From: Stenotrophomonas rhizophila
GTDB lineage: Bacteria > Pseudomonadota > Gammaproteobacteria > Xanthomonadales > Xanthomonadaceae
Direction: 5' to 3'
Length of the DNA: 64,000 nt
Assembly: GCF_007667275.1 (NCBI RefSeq)
Contig: NZ_VDQT01000002.1
Coordinates: 620,001 to 684,000, forward strand
Position numbers and translations under genes: made by a program. Positions 34,351-43,370 of this stretch are shown here, piece by piece. A model generated the notes under the pieces. The model made no database searches, was not told the origin of the DNA, and was given only the letters and a program-made list of their open reading frames with translations. Positions within the stretch are counted from its first letter, which is position 1. Each line of letters starts with the position of its first letter.

Positions 34351-37300
34351 ATGTTCATTTCATATCCGCGTTGCGCGCGCCGCCGCGCGCTGGCCGTTGC
34401 GATCGCGCTCGCCACCGCTCCATTCGCAAACGCGCAGGAAGTGGAAAAGACATGGAGTACGCGCCTGGACGAGCAGCTGTGGGCTACCGAGCGCCAGGCG
34501 CAGCGTGCCATCGAGGACCATGTCGCATCGTCCTTTCAGGCCGACCAGCCGTTCGAGTGGTACATCGCGGACAACAAGGTTTCCAGCCAAGTGGTGACGT
34601 ACTACTACCGGGTCAAGCCCATGCACCTGCTCACCACGGCTTGGAAGTTCCAGTTCGTCAACACGGACTACGACAGTCACGATGCGCTGCTCGATGCGAT
34701 CAAGCAGCGCTACGCGTCGCCTGCAAACTGCCCTGATACGCAGATCACCCCCGGGGAGTGGCGCGTAAGTTCGACGGGCCCGGACGGCAGTCCGAAGCGC
34801 ATGTCCGCCAAATACAAGGTGGTCCAGGGATTGATCGCAAACGGGCGATGCTCTGCCTACACATCGACCACCAACATCCATCAGATTCGCGAAGTGAGGT
34901 GTCCCAACCCGCGACTGCTGGAATGGCGGCCGGATACACAGGCCTGCGAAATACGACCGGATTACGCGAGTTACGCCGATACGTTGATGACGTATACGAG
35001 CATACCGCTCACCAGCCAATGTCCAATAGGCAACCCTTGTGAGCCCACAACGGGCAACAAGTCCCAGTCAGAGCTAGACCTGGACCTCGGCTGGATGCGG
35101 TTCGTACGGCACTTCAACTCCATGACTTCGGTTGCCAGAGGTGGATTTGGATCCAACTGGACGCATTCACACAACGTGTCACTATCGCGGCATGCCGACA
35201 GCGACGACGCGGCCGAGTTTGGCCTGATCGAGGAGGACGGCACCTATCTCGCGTTTCGTCGCGAGGCGGGTGCATACGAAGCCATCAATGGATCGGGCGA
35301 CAGGCTTTCGCCACAGGGCGACGGTTGGCAGCTCCATCGGAGCACCGAAGTACTGGCGTTCGGCGCCGACGGCCGCATCCGACAGCGTAACCGCGAGGAT
35401 GGGACGGCGCTCGTCTACCAGTACGACGCGCTTGACCGCTTGCTTTCCATTACCCACTCGAGTGGTCGGCAGCTGCTCCTGCACTACGACGCCCCTGAAC
35501 GCGGAGACCTTATAACCTCACTGTCTGTAGCAGGACAGGTGGTAGCGTCCTACGCGTATGGCGCCACCGCGCAGGTGGCCACCGTCACCCATGCAGACGG
35601 CAGTACGCGCACATACCACTACGAAGACACCCGCTTCCCGGAGTATCTCACCGGCATCACCGGCGAGGACAACCGCCGGTTCGGCTGGTACGGCTACGAT
35701 GAAAAAGGCCGGGTAACCTGTAGTCGTCATTCCGGCGATTGCAGCCAGGCCGGTGTCGGGGTCGATGGCACGCGCCTGGTCTATACCGGTGACGGAACCA
35801 CCGTTGTTACAGATGCCCTTGGCCGCGTCACCACATACGGACTCAGCGGCGTTGCGATCGAGGGCCATCCGCGCAAGGTGACCGCGCTCACGGACAGCCA
35901 GGGCACCGCCAGTCGCTCGTACTACCCGGCAGCGCAGGACTTCCGTCGCCGGCTGAACACAGTCATAGACCGCCGTGGCACCCAGACCAGGTATGACTAC
36001 AGCACCGGTACAGACCCGCTTGGAGGTGAGCCGGTCCGGGTGCAGGCCACGACCGAAGCTGTCGGACTGCCCGAGCAGCGCGTCATCGAGACCCACACTG
36101 AGGCAAGCACCAACCGCATGGTATTCAGCCGGGTGGGCAACCGCGAAACCCGCATCACCCGAAACGCGCGCCTGCAGCCGGTCACCATTGCGGTACGCGA
36201 CATTGTCACCAACGACGTGCGTACCACCGCCCTGAGCTACTGCGAGGATGCAGATGTGGCCGCGGGTGGTACCTGTCCGGTGCCGGGCCTGCTCAAGCAG
36301 GTAGATGGGCCACGCACTGACGTGAGCGACATTGTCACCTACGCGTACCATGCGGCCGATGACGCCGGTTGCGTGCCCGACGGACCCGGTACATGCAGGT
36401 TCCGCAAGGGCGATCTGCTGAGCGTGACCAATGCAGCAGGGAACACCGCGCAGACGCTGGCCTACGACACCCACGGCAGGCCGCTTTCGGTCGTGGACAG
36501 CAACGGCGTCATCACCGAGTTCACCTACCATCCGCGCGGCTGGCCTACCTCGGTGACCGTACGAGGCGATGGCACCGCCACCCACCGCACCACCAGTATC
36601 AGCTACTGGCCGACCGGCCAGGTGCAGGAGGTGGTCGAACCGGATGGCGGCGCAGTCACCTATGTCTACGACGCCGCCCAACGCCTGACCGATATTGCCG
36701 ACAATGCCGGCAACACCCTCCACTACACCTTGGATGACGCTGGCAACCGTCTCAGGGAAGACACGGTCGACGACGCCGGCGCGCTGCGTCGAACCCTTTC
36801 CCGCATCTACAACACCTTGGGCGAACTGACCACGCTGAAGGACGCCGGCAATCACGCCACGGTTTTCACCTACGACCCAGAAGGCAATCCTGCCAGCCTG
36901 ACCGACGCGTTGCAGCACGTGACCACCCAACAGCACGATCCACTCAACCGCCTGACGCGAACCCTGCAGGACGTGGGCGGCATCGGAGCCGAGATCGCCT
37001 CCGCGTACAACGCGCTGGACCAGGTTACCCAGGTCACCGACCCGAAGGGTCTGCACACCAGATACGCCTACAACGGCTTCGGAGACCTCATCGGGCAGGT
37101 AAGCCCGGACAGTGGTGCCACGGACTTCACTCTCGATGCTGCCGGCAACCGCAAGACCCGCACCGATGCACGCGGCATTACCGCCACCTATCACTACGAT
37201 GCGCTGAACCGCCTGACCCGAATCGCCTATCCCGACCCGAACCTGGACGTGGGCTACGCCTACGACATTTCGCCCGCTGCCTGTGATGACAGCGAGCGCT

Positions 37301-39102
37301 TCGCCAAGGGACGACTGGGCCAGGTGCAGCACGCAGCAGGAAGCACCACGTATTGCCATGACTGCTTCGGCCAGGTGACCCGCAAAGTGCAGACCGTGAA
37401 CGGCGTCAGCAGTACCGTGCGCTACGCGTACACAGCTGGAGGTCGTCTGTCCCAACTGACGTATCCCGACGGCAGTGTGGTCGACTATGTACGTGACAAA
37501 CTCGGTCGCATTACGGAGATCGGCTTTACTCCCCCCAGCCAAGCGCGGCAGATCGTAGTCACCAATGTCACACACGCGCCATTTGGTCCTCCCACAGGGT
37601 GGACTTACGGCAACGGCCGCCAGTTGCTGCGCCCCGTGGATACTGATTACCGTCCGGAAGCGGTTCATGACTCGGCCCCGGGCGGCCTCTCGCTGAGCTT
37701 CGGCTACGACGCGGTGGGGAACATCAGCGAATTGAGGAACGGAACCGGCAGTGATGTCCTGGCTAGGTATAGATACGACCCGCTCGGTCGGCTGACCGAG
37801 ACGCAGGATGGTCCTACCCATGTTTCGATCGAGATGTACACGTACGATTCGAGCGGGAATAGGACTTCTCTGTCTACCTCATCCGAAACAGTCGCCTACA
37901 CTTATCCAGCCGGTAGCCACCGCCTTACCGAAGTGGACGGCGCGTTGCGCGAGTACGACCCCGTGGGCAATACGGTGAGTCTTAACGGTAAGGAGCTGGT
38001 ATACAACAGCGCTAATCGGATGAGCCAAGTCAAACTGGCAGGTGAGGTTGTGGAGGCCTACACCTACAACCATCGAGGCGAGCGCGTGATGCGCGCTTCA
38101 AGTTCAGATGATTCTAAGATTACGCTGTACGACGAAAACTCCCGGTGGCTAGGCAACTATGGAATCACCGGCAATTCGCTGCAGCAGGCGATCTGGCTGG
38201 ATGAGCACCCGGTTGCGCTTATCGTCTCGAATGCAGCTGATAGGAGTGAGTTGTCATACATCCAGGCGGATCATCTTGGCACGGCACGTGTCGTCATCGA
38301 TCCTACTCGTGACGTGGCGATCTGGGAATGGAGCGCCAAGGGGGAGGTCTTCGGTCGCCAGGAGCCAAATGTTGATCCAGACAGAAACGGGGTGGCGTTT
38401 GAGCTGGCACTTCGCTTCCCCGGACAGGAGGCAACCGAGGCTAGCGGGCTCTTCTACAACAACCAGCGTGACTACGATCCAGTCGTGGGCCGCTATTCTC
38501 AGAGCGATCCGGTCGGGTTGGCCGGGGGGATAAATACTTACGGCTACGTCGGCGGAAACCCGACAGGGTCCAGTGATCGCCATGGCCTACGCGGCACCAT
38601 GCCGCGCTACGTTCCCTGGCCCATCCATGGTGGCGCGCAACTCGACCAAGATGGCTATCCCATCGCGGATGCTGCATATGGTGGCCCATACATCGGCGCA
38701 GAGCCGATTGGCGGATTTCCGACGGCTCCATCGCCCACACTGTTGATTCCAGCTATCTCAACGCTGATGACGAGCGCCGCCCTTTCACCGGGCATGTGGC
38801 TCGAGATGCTTAAGCAGCTTTCGCAGAAGCAGGATGAGTGTCCGATTCCTGGCACGACCCCTGAGAATAGAACGAAGGGGAGCACGAACATTGAGAGCAA
38901 GCAGGGTGGGTTTGACACTGCAAATAGCGATTTTGATGATCTGTCTCCTAGCGATGTATCCTCTAAGGGCGGCGGCATTAGGGTTGGCACTCTTGACGAC
39001 GGGCGGACAATCACTGTGCGTCCAAATTCTTCCGATGGTTCACCTACAATAGAAATCCGGTCCGGAAACAGAACGCGGGTGAAGGTGCGCTATGTTAAAT
39101 AA
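34351..39102 (+). CDS. Sec-exported Rhs/YD-repeat protein with variable C-terminal tip
   Basis: A 1583-residue polymorphic-toxin-like protein. ATG 34351 follows GGGAGGAG and begins a signal peptide (ALAVAIALATAPFANA). Residues 30-220 are a domain I do not recognise. A DUF6531-like segment starts near 223 (GNPCEPTTGNK, RFVRHFNSM). Many YD/RHS repeats follow (YDALDRLLSITHSSG, YDAAQRLTDIADNAGN, YDALNRLTRIAYPDPNLD). The core ends near 1386-1410 with SDPVGLAGGINTYGYVGGNP, where the usual DPxGL is DRHGL. The last about 172 residues form the variable tip, ending TVRPNSSDGSPTIEIRSG and KVRYVK; its activity is unknown but a nuclease-like tip is plausible. G+C over 38821-39060 is about 52% by hand count, well below the neighbours. 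Confidence 0.88.
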   Translation: MFISYPRCARRRALAVAIALATAPFANAQEVEKTWSTRLDEQLWATERQAQRAIEDHVASSFQADQPFEWYIADNKVSSQVVTYYYRVKPMHLLTTAWKFQFVNTDYDSHDALLDAIKQRYASPANCPDTQITPGEWRVSSTGPDGSPKRMSAKYKVVQGLIANGRCSAYTSTTNIHQIREVRCPNPRLLEWRPDTQACEIRPDYASYADTLMTYTSIPLTSQCPIGNPCEPTTGNKSQSELDLDLGWMRFVRHFNSMTSVARGGFGSNWTHSHNVSLSRHADSDDAAEFGLIEEDGTYLAFRREAGAYEAINGSGDRLSPQGDGWQLHRSTEVLAFGADGRIRQRNREDGTALVYQYDALDRLLSITHSSGRQLLLHYDAPERGDLITSLSVAGQVVASYAYGATAQVATVTHADGSTRTYHYEDTRFPEYLTGITGEDNRRFGWYGYDEKGRVTCSRHSGDCSQAGVGVDGTRLVYTGDGTTVVTDALGRVTTYGLSGVAIEGHPRKVTALTDSQGTASRSYYPAAQDFRRRLNTVIDRRGTQTRYDYSTGTDPLGGEPVRVQATTEAVGLPEQRVIETHTEASTNRMVFSRVGNRETRITRNARLQPVTIAVRDIVTNDVRTTALSYCEDADVAAGGTCPVPGLLKQVDGPRTDVSDIVTYAYHAADDAGCVPDGPGTCRFRKGDLLSVTNAAGNTAQTLAYDTHGRPLSVVDSNGVITEFTYHPRGWPTSVTVRGDGTATHRTTSISYWPTGQVQEVVEPDGGAVTYVYDAAQRLTDIADNAGNTLHYTLDDAGNRLREDTVDDAGALRRTLSRIYNTLGELTTLKDAGNHATVFTYDPEGNPASLTDALQHVTTQQHDPLNRLTRTLQDVGGIGAEIASAYNALDQVTQVTDPKGLHTRYAYNGFGDLIGQVSPDSGATDFTLDAAGNRKTRTDARGITATYHYDALNRLTRIAYPDPNLDVGYAYDISPAACDDSERFAKGRLGQVQHAAGSTTYCHDCFGQVTRKVQTVNGVSSTVRYAYTAGGRLSQLTYPDGSVVDYVRDKLGRITEIGFTPPSQARQIVVTNVTHAPFGPPTGWTYGNGRQLLRPVDTDYRPEAVHDSAPGGLSLSFGYDAVGNISELRNGTGSDVLARYRYDPLGRLTETQDGPTHVSIEMYTYDSSGNRTSLSTSSETVAYTYPAGSHRLTEVDGALREYDPVGNTVSLNGKELVYNSANRMSQVKLAGEVVEAYTYNHRGERVMRASSSDDSKITLYDENSRWLGNYGITGNSLQQAIWLDEHPVALIVSNAADRSELSYIQADHLGTARVVIDPTRDVAIWEWSAKGEVFGRQEPNVDPDRNGVAFELALRFPGQEATEASGLFYNNQRDYDPVVGRYSQSDPVGLAGGINTYGYVGGNPTGSSDRHGLRGTMPRYVPWPIHGGAQLDQDGYPIADAAYGGPYIGAEPIGGFPTAPSPTLLIPAISTLMTSAALSPGMWLEMLKQLSQKQDECPIPGTTPENRTKGSTNIESKQGGFDTANSDFDDLSPSDVSSKGGGIRVGTLDDGRTITVRPNSSDGSPTIEIRSGNRTRVKVRYVK

Positions 39103-39472
39103 GTATGAGGTTCTGCTCGGTCTGCTGCCGAGGCCATCAAGTTCCAATGTCCTCTTCGACGATGGCCGTCTGGTGATTCAAGGGAGAGATGGTGGCGGTC
39201 GTGTAATTTTGGAAATTGCGTTTTCTTCCGTAGATTTCATCGGCATTTCTGATGAGGGTGCCCGACTGAGGCTTTTCGCTGATATGGGAGAAAGGCGGGG
39301 GGCCTTGATTCGTTGTAATGAGGGATCATTGATTAGCTACTACGTTGATGAATCCTTGGGGACTCGGTCCAGCCATCAGTTGGCGCACTTCATTTTCATG
39401 ATTGGTGAGGAGGTGATCGACGTGATATCTGGTGATGATCCGGAGGTGCTTGTGGGTGAATCATTGAGTTGA
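39092..39472 (+). CDS. Small acidic protein, candidate immunity to the Rhs tip
   Basis: A 126-residue cytosolic protein of no family I recognise. Its ATG overlaps the rhs 3' end by 11 bases, with AAGGTG as ribosome site inside the rhs reading frame, so translation is coupled to the toxin. It is acidic, has no signal peptide or membrane segment, and shows alternating strands (RVILEIAFSSVDFIGI) then a helix (AHFIFMIGEEVIDVI). Position, size, charge and low G+C are what is expected for a cognate immunity protein, but this is inference from context only. Confidence 0.7.
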   Translation: MLNKYEVLLGLLPRPSSSNVLFDDGRLVIQGRDGGGRVILEIAFSSVDFIGISDEGARLRLFADMGERRGALIRCNEGSLISYYVDESLGTRSSHQLAHFIFMIGEEVIDVISGDDPEVLVGESLS

Positions 39473-39603
39473 AACTGTCGTTTTCCGCAGTCGATGATTC
39501 CTTGGAGTTTCCAACACGAAGGGCCGAGAAGGACTGGCAGGCCTCGAGCCGTCAGGACAGGTTGAAGCTCGACGACGGATCGCGGTTGAAGAAGCTAAGG
39601 ACG

Positions 39604-40077
39604 ATGATCCCGAGATGGTGTTGCTTGCCAATTGTGTCGATCGCCATTTCAGCATGTGCCGGGAGTGAGGGGCGGCACTATGCAACTCTGGCCGAGATGC
39701 GCAAGACAAACGATTACTCCATCGTCGCAGGACTTTCGGTGCCGGAGGATGCGCGGATGATTCACGCCAGGCACGATGCAGAGACCGGTCTCTTTTATAT
39801 TTCTTATAGTACGTCGGATCCCAACTACTCCATTCGAGAGAAGGCCATGTCACATGTCGAGGGGTCTGCTCGCGAGAGGTCAAGAGCTACGCTTGGTTTC
39901 GGGCAATCAGTTCCCGCTGATGCGAGTGTTTATGTGTGGTGTCAAGACAAATGGGGAGGTGCGCCGGGCGCAGGGCCCGTGGACAAGGAGCTCCTGTTCT
40001 TGGCGAGGGCGAACGATAGGCAACTTCAGTGGAACGAGATCCATAACGCTTCCCTGATCGGAGATTTCTGCAAATAG
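39604..40077 (+). CDS. Small lipoprotein downstream of the Rhs module
   Basis: A 157-residue predicted lipoprotein: MIPRWCCLPIVSIAISACAG ends in an ISAC lipobox. No family is recognised. The mature part has two cysteines (VYVWCQDKW and a C-terminal DFCK), which could form a disulfide in the periplasm. AAGGA lies just before ATG 39604. A longer in-frame start (TTG 39469) would bury the signal peptide and is less likely. It lies 131 bases after the candidate immunity gene and shares its reduced G+C, so it probably travelled with the Rhs tip. It could be an envelope-located second immunity factor or an unrelated cargo gene. Confidence 0.65.
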   Translation: MIPRWCCLPIVSIAISACAGSEGRHYATLAEMRKTNDYSIVAGLSVPEDARMIHARHDAETGLFYISYSTSDPNYSIREKAMSHVEGSARERSRATLGFGQSVPADASVYVWCQDKWGGAPGAGPVDKELLFLARANDRQLQWNEIHNASLIGDFCK

Positions 40078-40402
40078 CAGGGCATTTTTAGGAAGCGCTT
40101 CTGGAGATGGACTGGGTCACGCAGGGGGTTGTCCGCCGGGGTCCAGAGGTGGTGGCCGCGCCCATGCTCCGGGTTCAGCACTGTCCATACGGCGCCGGCC
40201 GATATCGTTCGGGTGATTGCATTGGCCATGGCCGCTCGTCGGGCGCAATACGCCGTCGACAGCCGCTTTCGTAAAGTCTGCGTGAAACCGCCGATTTCAT
40301 CACGCCTTCATCTTTACAGGTTGTTTACAAAGGAGACGCTGCCGCGCTTCGAGGGGGAGGCGACGGCGGTCCCAGCTAGCCATTCCTTTGGAGAGAGAGC
40401 GA
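40078..40402 (+). other. Gene-free region upstream of the TonB receptor
   Basis: No coding frame is supported here. G+C rises back toward the genome level, so this marks the right border of the Rhs accessory segment. An AT-richer patch around 40290-40335 (TTCATCTTTACAGG, TTGTTTACAAAGG) is the most likely promoter area for the receptor gene. I cannot assign exact -35 and -10 boxes. Confidence 0.4.
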
Positions 40403-43273
40403 ATGAACAACCTGCATTACCGCCCCTTGGCGGCTGCCGTAGCGCTGTGCCTGCTGTCCGTCCCCGCCCTTGCCACCGCGCAGGACAACCCCCGTAGCAC
40501 CACCGACCTGGACCGGGTGGAAGTCACCGGTACCCGCATCAAGCGGGCCGAGGTCGAAGGCCAGGTGCCGATCCAGACCCTCACCCGCAGCGAGATCGAG
40601 CGCACCGGCCTGACCTCCATCGGTGAAGTGCTGCAGCAGCTGACCGGGTCCGGCTCCGCGCTCAATGCCAAGTTCAATTCGTCCGGCAACTTCGGCTTCC
40701 CGCCCGACGGCAGCGGTGTCGGCGCCGGTTCGGCGCAGGTCGACCTGCGCCACCTGGGCGCCAAGCGCGTGCTGGTGCTGGTCGACGGCATCCGCTGGGT
40801 CAATGAGTCGTCCGCCTCGGGCGTGGGCGCCGCCACCGACCTCAATACCATTCCGCTGGCCATCGTCGAACGCATCGAAGTCCTCGAAGACGGCGCGTCT
40901 TCGCTGTACGGTTCGGACGCGATCGCGGGCGTGGTCAACATCATCACCCGCCGCGAATTCGACGGCGGCCAGGTCACCCTGAACTATGGTGAGTACACCA
41001 AGGGCGACGGCGCCCAGAAGGGCGTGGACCTGGCCTGGGGCACCAGCGGCGACCGCTACACCCTGTTCCTGGGCGCGAGCTGGACCAAGCAGGACGATGT
41101 GAAGGCCAGCACCCGCGAACAGTCGCGCTTCCCGATTCCGGGTACCGGGCTGTCGTTCGGCAGCTCGGCGACGCCGACCGGGCGCTTCATGTTCACCGAT
41201 CCGAACACCGGCATCGCCTACAACATCACGCCCAATTCCGGGGTGACCAATCCCACCTTCAACGGGGTAGGGGGCTGCGCCCGCACCGACGATTACCACT
41301 GCTTCGCCACGGCGGACCGCTTCAACTTCGCCGAATACAACCTGCTGCTGACCCCGTCAGAGCGCAAGGGCGTCTTCGGCCAGTTCCGCTTCGACATCAG
41401 CGACGACGTGCAGTGGTACATCAAGGCCCTGGCCAACCGCCGCGAGTCGACCAACCAGGCCGGTCCCGAGCCGCTGTTCTTTGGTCCCGACGGCGCCACC
41501 GGCAACCCGCTGGCCGACAACATCGTGATTTCCGCGCTCAACCCGTACAACCCGTTCGGTTTCGACCTGGATTCGTCGAGCAACCTGAGCATGATCGGTC
41601 GTCGGCCGGTGGAAGGTGGGCCGCGCATCTTCGAGCAGGAAGTGAACACCACCTACTTCGCTACCGGTCTTACCGGCCTGTTCCAGGCCGCCGACCGCAG
41701 CTGGTCGTGGGACATCAACGGCATGTACAGCAAGAACAAGGCCGAACAGACCAACTACGGCAGCTACAACATCTACAACGCGAACATCGCGCTGGGCGAT
41801 CCGGCGATCTGCGCGGCCACCCCGGGTTGCGTGCCGCTGAACATCTTCGGTGGCCCGGGCACCATCACCCAGCCGATGCTGGACTGGATCCAGCCGGTGG
41901 TGCACGACCGCAGCCAGAACGAACTGAGCCTGTTCACCGCCAACCTGAGCAGCGACCTGTTCACCCTGCCGGCCGGCCCGGTCTCCTTCGCCACCGGTTA
42001 CGAGTACCGCAAGTACGAAGGCGAATACCAGCCGGACCCGATTACCGTGCGTGGCCACTACAACGGCGTGCCCTCGCTGCCCACCTCCGGATCCTATGAC
42101 GTCAACGAGGCCTACCTGGAACTGGCGGTGCCGATCTACGCCCGCGCCGACCGCGGTGAGCGGCTGGACCTGAGCGTAGCCGGCCGCTATTCGGACTACT
42201 CCACCTTCGGTGGCGAGTTCGTGCCCAAGTACGGCCTGCGCTGGCAGGTGAGCAACGACTTCGTGCTGCGTACCAGCTACGCCGAAGGATTCCGCGCGCC
42301 GTCGATCGGCGAGCTGTACGGTTCGGCCGCGCGTGCCGACCTGCAGCTGTTCGACCCGTGCTCGGTGGGCCTGGGTGGCACGCCGCCGCGCGGCAGCGCA
42401 GCCAACTGCGCCGCACTGGGCGTGCCGGTCGGCTTCCAGCAGGCCAACTCGCAGATCTCGGTGACCACGGGCGGCAACGACCAGCTGGACCCGGAAACCT
42501 CGCGCAGCTTCACCGCCGGCTTCGTCTGGAGCCCGTGGTTCGGCAGTGATGCGGCATGGTCCGAGCGCTTCGACGTGGAAGTGACGTTCTATCGCCACAC
42601 CATCGAAGGCGCGATCCAGGCGATCAATGCACAGACCCAGCTCGACCTGTGCGTGGACACGCTGGATCCGATCTACTGCGGCGGCATCACCCGCGCCTCC
42701 ACCGGCGCGGTCAGCGGCTTCAACAACCGCCTCACCAACCTGGGTTCGATCAAGACCGACGGCTGGGACGTGGACCTGTTCTGGACCTTCCCGCAGAGCG
42801 ATATCGGCCAGTTCAAGCTGGGTTGGCAGAACACCTTCGTCGGCCGCTACGAGGCGATCGGTGCAGCGGGCCAGCGCCAGCCGCAGGAGCCGGGCGTGGA
42901 AGTCACCGACAGCTCCATCCCGGAATGGACCAGCAACGCCACGCTGAGCTGGACGCTGGGCAACTGGAACGCGTCGTGGACGGTGCGCCACATTTCCAAG
43001 CTCACCGAAGAGTGCGGCGATGCGGCGGCGTTCCCGGTGTGCAGCGATCAGGTTGCCGGCACCAACGAACTGGCTGCCACCACGTACAACGACATGCAGG
43101 TGGGCTACAAGTTCGACTGGATGAAGGGCCTGCAGCTCAGTGCCGGCCTGAACAACGCCTTCGACAAGGACCCGCCGATCTGCCTGTCGTGCTCGCTCAA
43201 CGGCTACGACGCGTCCACCTACGACATTCCGCGTGGGCGCTACTGGTACGTGCGCGCGGACCTGCGTTTCTAG
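40403..43273 (+). CDS. TonB-dependent receptor
   Basis: Outer-membrane receptor of 956 residues. Signal peptide ([12 protein letters not shown]), TonB-box-like [11 protein letters not shown] near residue 36, plug with [48 protein letters not shown] and [13 protein letters not shown], then a beta-barrel ending VRADLRF. Eight or more extracellular-loop cysteines are present, more than usual. The plug resembles the OAR-like/TonB group of Xanthomonadaceae receptors, with no siderophore signature; the substrate is unknown. ATG 40403 has GGAGAGAGAG upstream; the frame is open from a TTG 15 bases earlier. Confidence 0.92.
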   Translation: MNNLHYRPLAAAVALCLLSVPALATAQDNPRSTTDLDRVEVTGTRIKRAEVEGQVPIQTLTRSEIERTGLTSIGEVLQQLTGSGSALNAKFNSSGNFGFPPDGSGVGAGSAQVDLRHLGAKRVLVLVDGIRWVNESSASGVGAATDLNTIPLAIVERIEVLEDGASSLYGSDAIAGVVNIITRREFDGGQVTLNYGEYTKGDGAQKGVDLAWGTSGDRYTLFLGASWTKQDDVKASTREQSRFPIPGTGLSFGSSATPTGRFMFTDPNTGIAYNITPNSGVTNPTFNGVGGCARTDDYHCFATADRFNFAEYNLLLTPSERKGVFGQFRFDISDDVQWYIKALANRRESTNQAGPEPLFFGPDGATGNPLADNIVISALNPYNPFGFDLDSSSNLSMIGRRPVEGGPRIFEQEVNTTYFATGLTGLFQAADRSWSWDINGMYSKNKAEQTNYGSYNIYNANIALGDPAICAATPGCVPLNIFGGPGTITQPMLDWIQPVVHDRSQNELSLFTANLSSDLFTLPAGPVSFATGYEYRKYEGEYQPDPITVRGHYNGVPSLPTSGSYDVNEAYLELAVPIYARADRGERLDLSVAGRYSDYSTFGGEFVPKYGLRWQVSNDFVLRTSYAEGFRAPSIGELYGSAARADLQLFDPCSVGLGGTPPRGSAANCAALGVPVGFQQANSQISVTTGGNDQLDPETSRSFTAGFVWSPWFGSDAAWSERFDVEVTFYRHTIEGAIQAINAQTQLDLCVDTLDPIYCGGITRASTGAVSGFNNRLTNLGSIKTDGWDVDLFWTFPQSDIGQFKLGWQNTFVGRYEAIGAAGQRQPQEPGVEVTDSSIPEWTSNATLSWTLGNWNASWTVRHISKLTEECGDAAAFPVCSDQVAGTNELAATTYNDMQVGYKFDWMKGLQLSAGLNNAFDKDPPICLSCSLNGYDASTYDIPRGRYWYVRADLRF

Positions 43274-43293
43274 GATCAGGTGATCCATGACGC

Positions 43294-43320
43294 AGAAAGC
43301 CGGGCGATGCCCGGCTTTCT
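43294..43320. terminator. Bidirectional terminator between convergent receptor genes
   Basis: AGAAAGCCGGGC (43294-43305), loop GAT, GCCCGGCTTTCT (43309-43320). Both strands have a run of A/T at the stem base. It serves the plus-strand receptor gene and probably also the minus-strand one. Confidence 0.85.
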
Positions 43321-43332
43321 GTCTGCTGCCGT

Positions 43333-43359
43333 GCACCCGACCAACGGTCGGGTGCTACC
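43333..43359 (-). repeat. Single SMAG palindrome
   Basis: GCACCCGACC-AAC-GGTCGGGTGC (43333-43355) followed by TACC, giving CTAC at 43355-43358. It lies just past the stop codon of the minus-strand siderophore receptor gene. Confidence 0.9.
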
Positions 43360-43370
43360 AGGGATGGCGG

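Noticed and set aside
35518..37821. 767-codon open frame opposite the rhs repeats
   Set aside because: Antisense image of YD repeats; the apparent internal repetition simply mirrors the Rhs repeats.
38821..40080. Low-G+C segment as an integrated phage or IS fragment
   Set aside because: No transposase, integrase, terminal repeats or target duplication is visible; tip exchange in an Rhs gene explains it.
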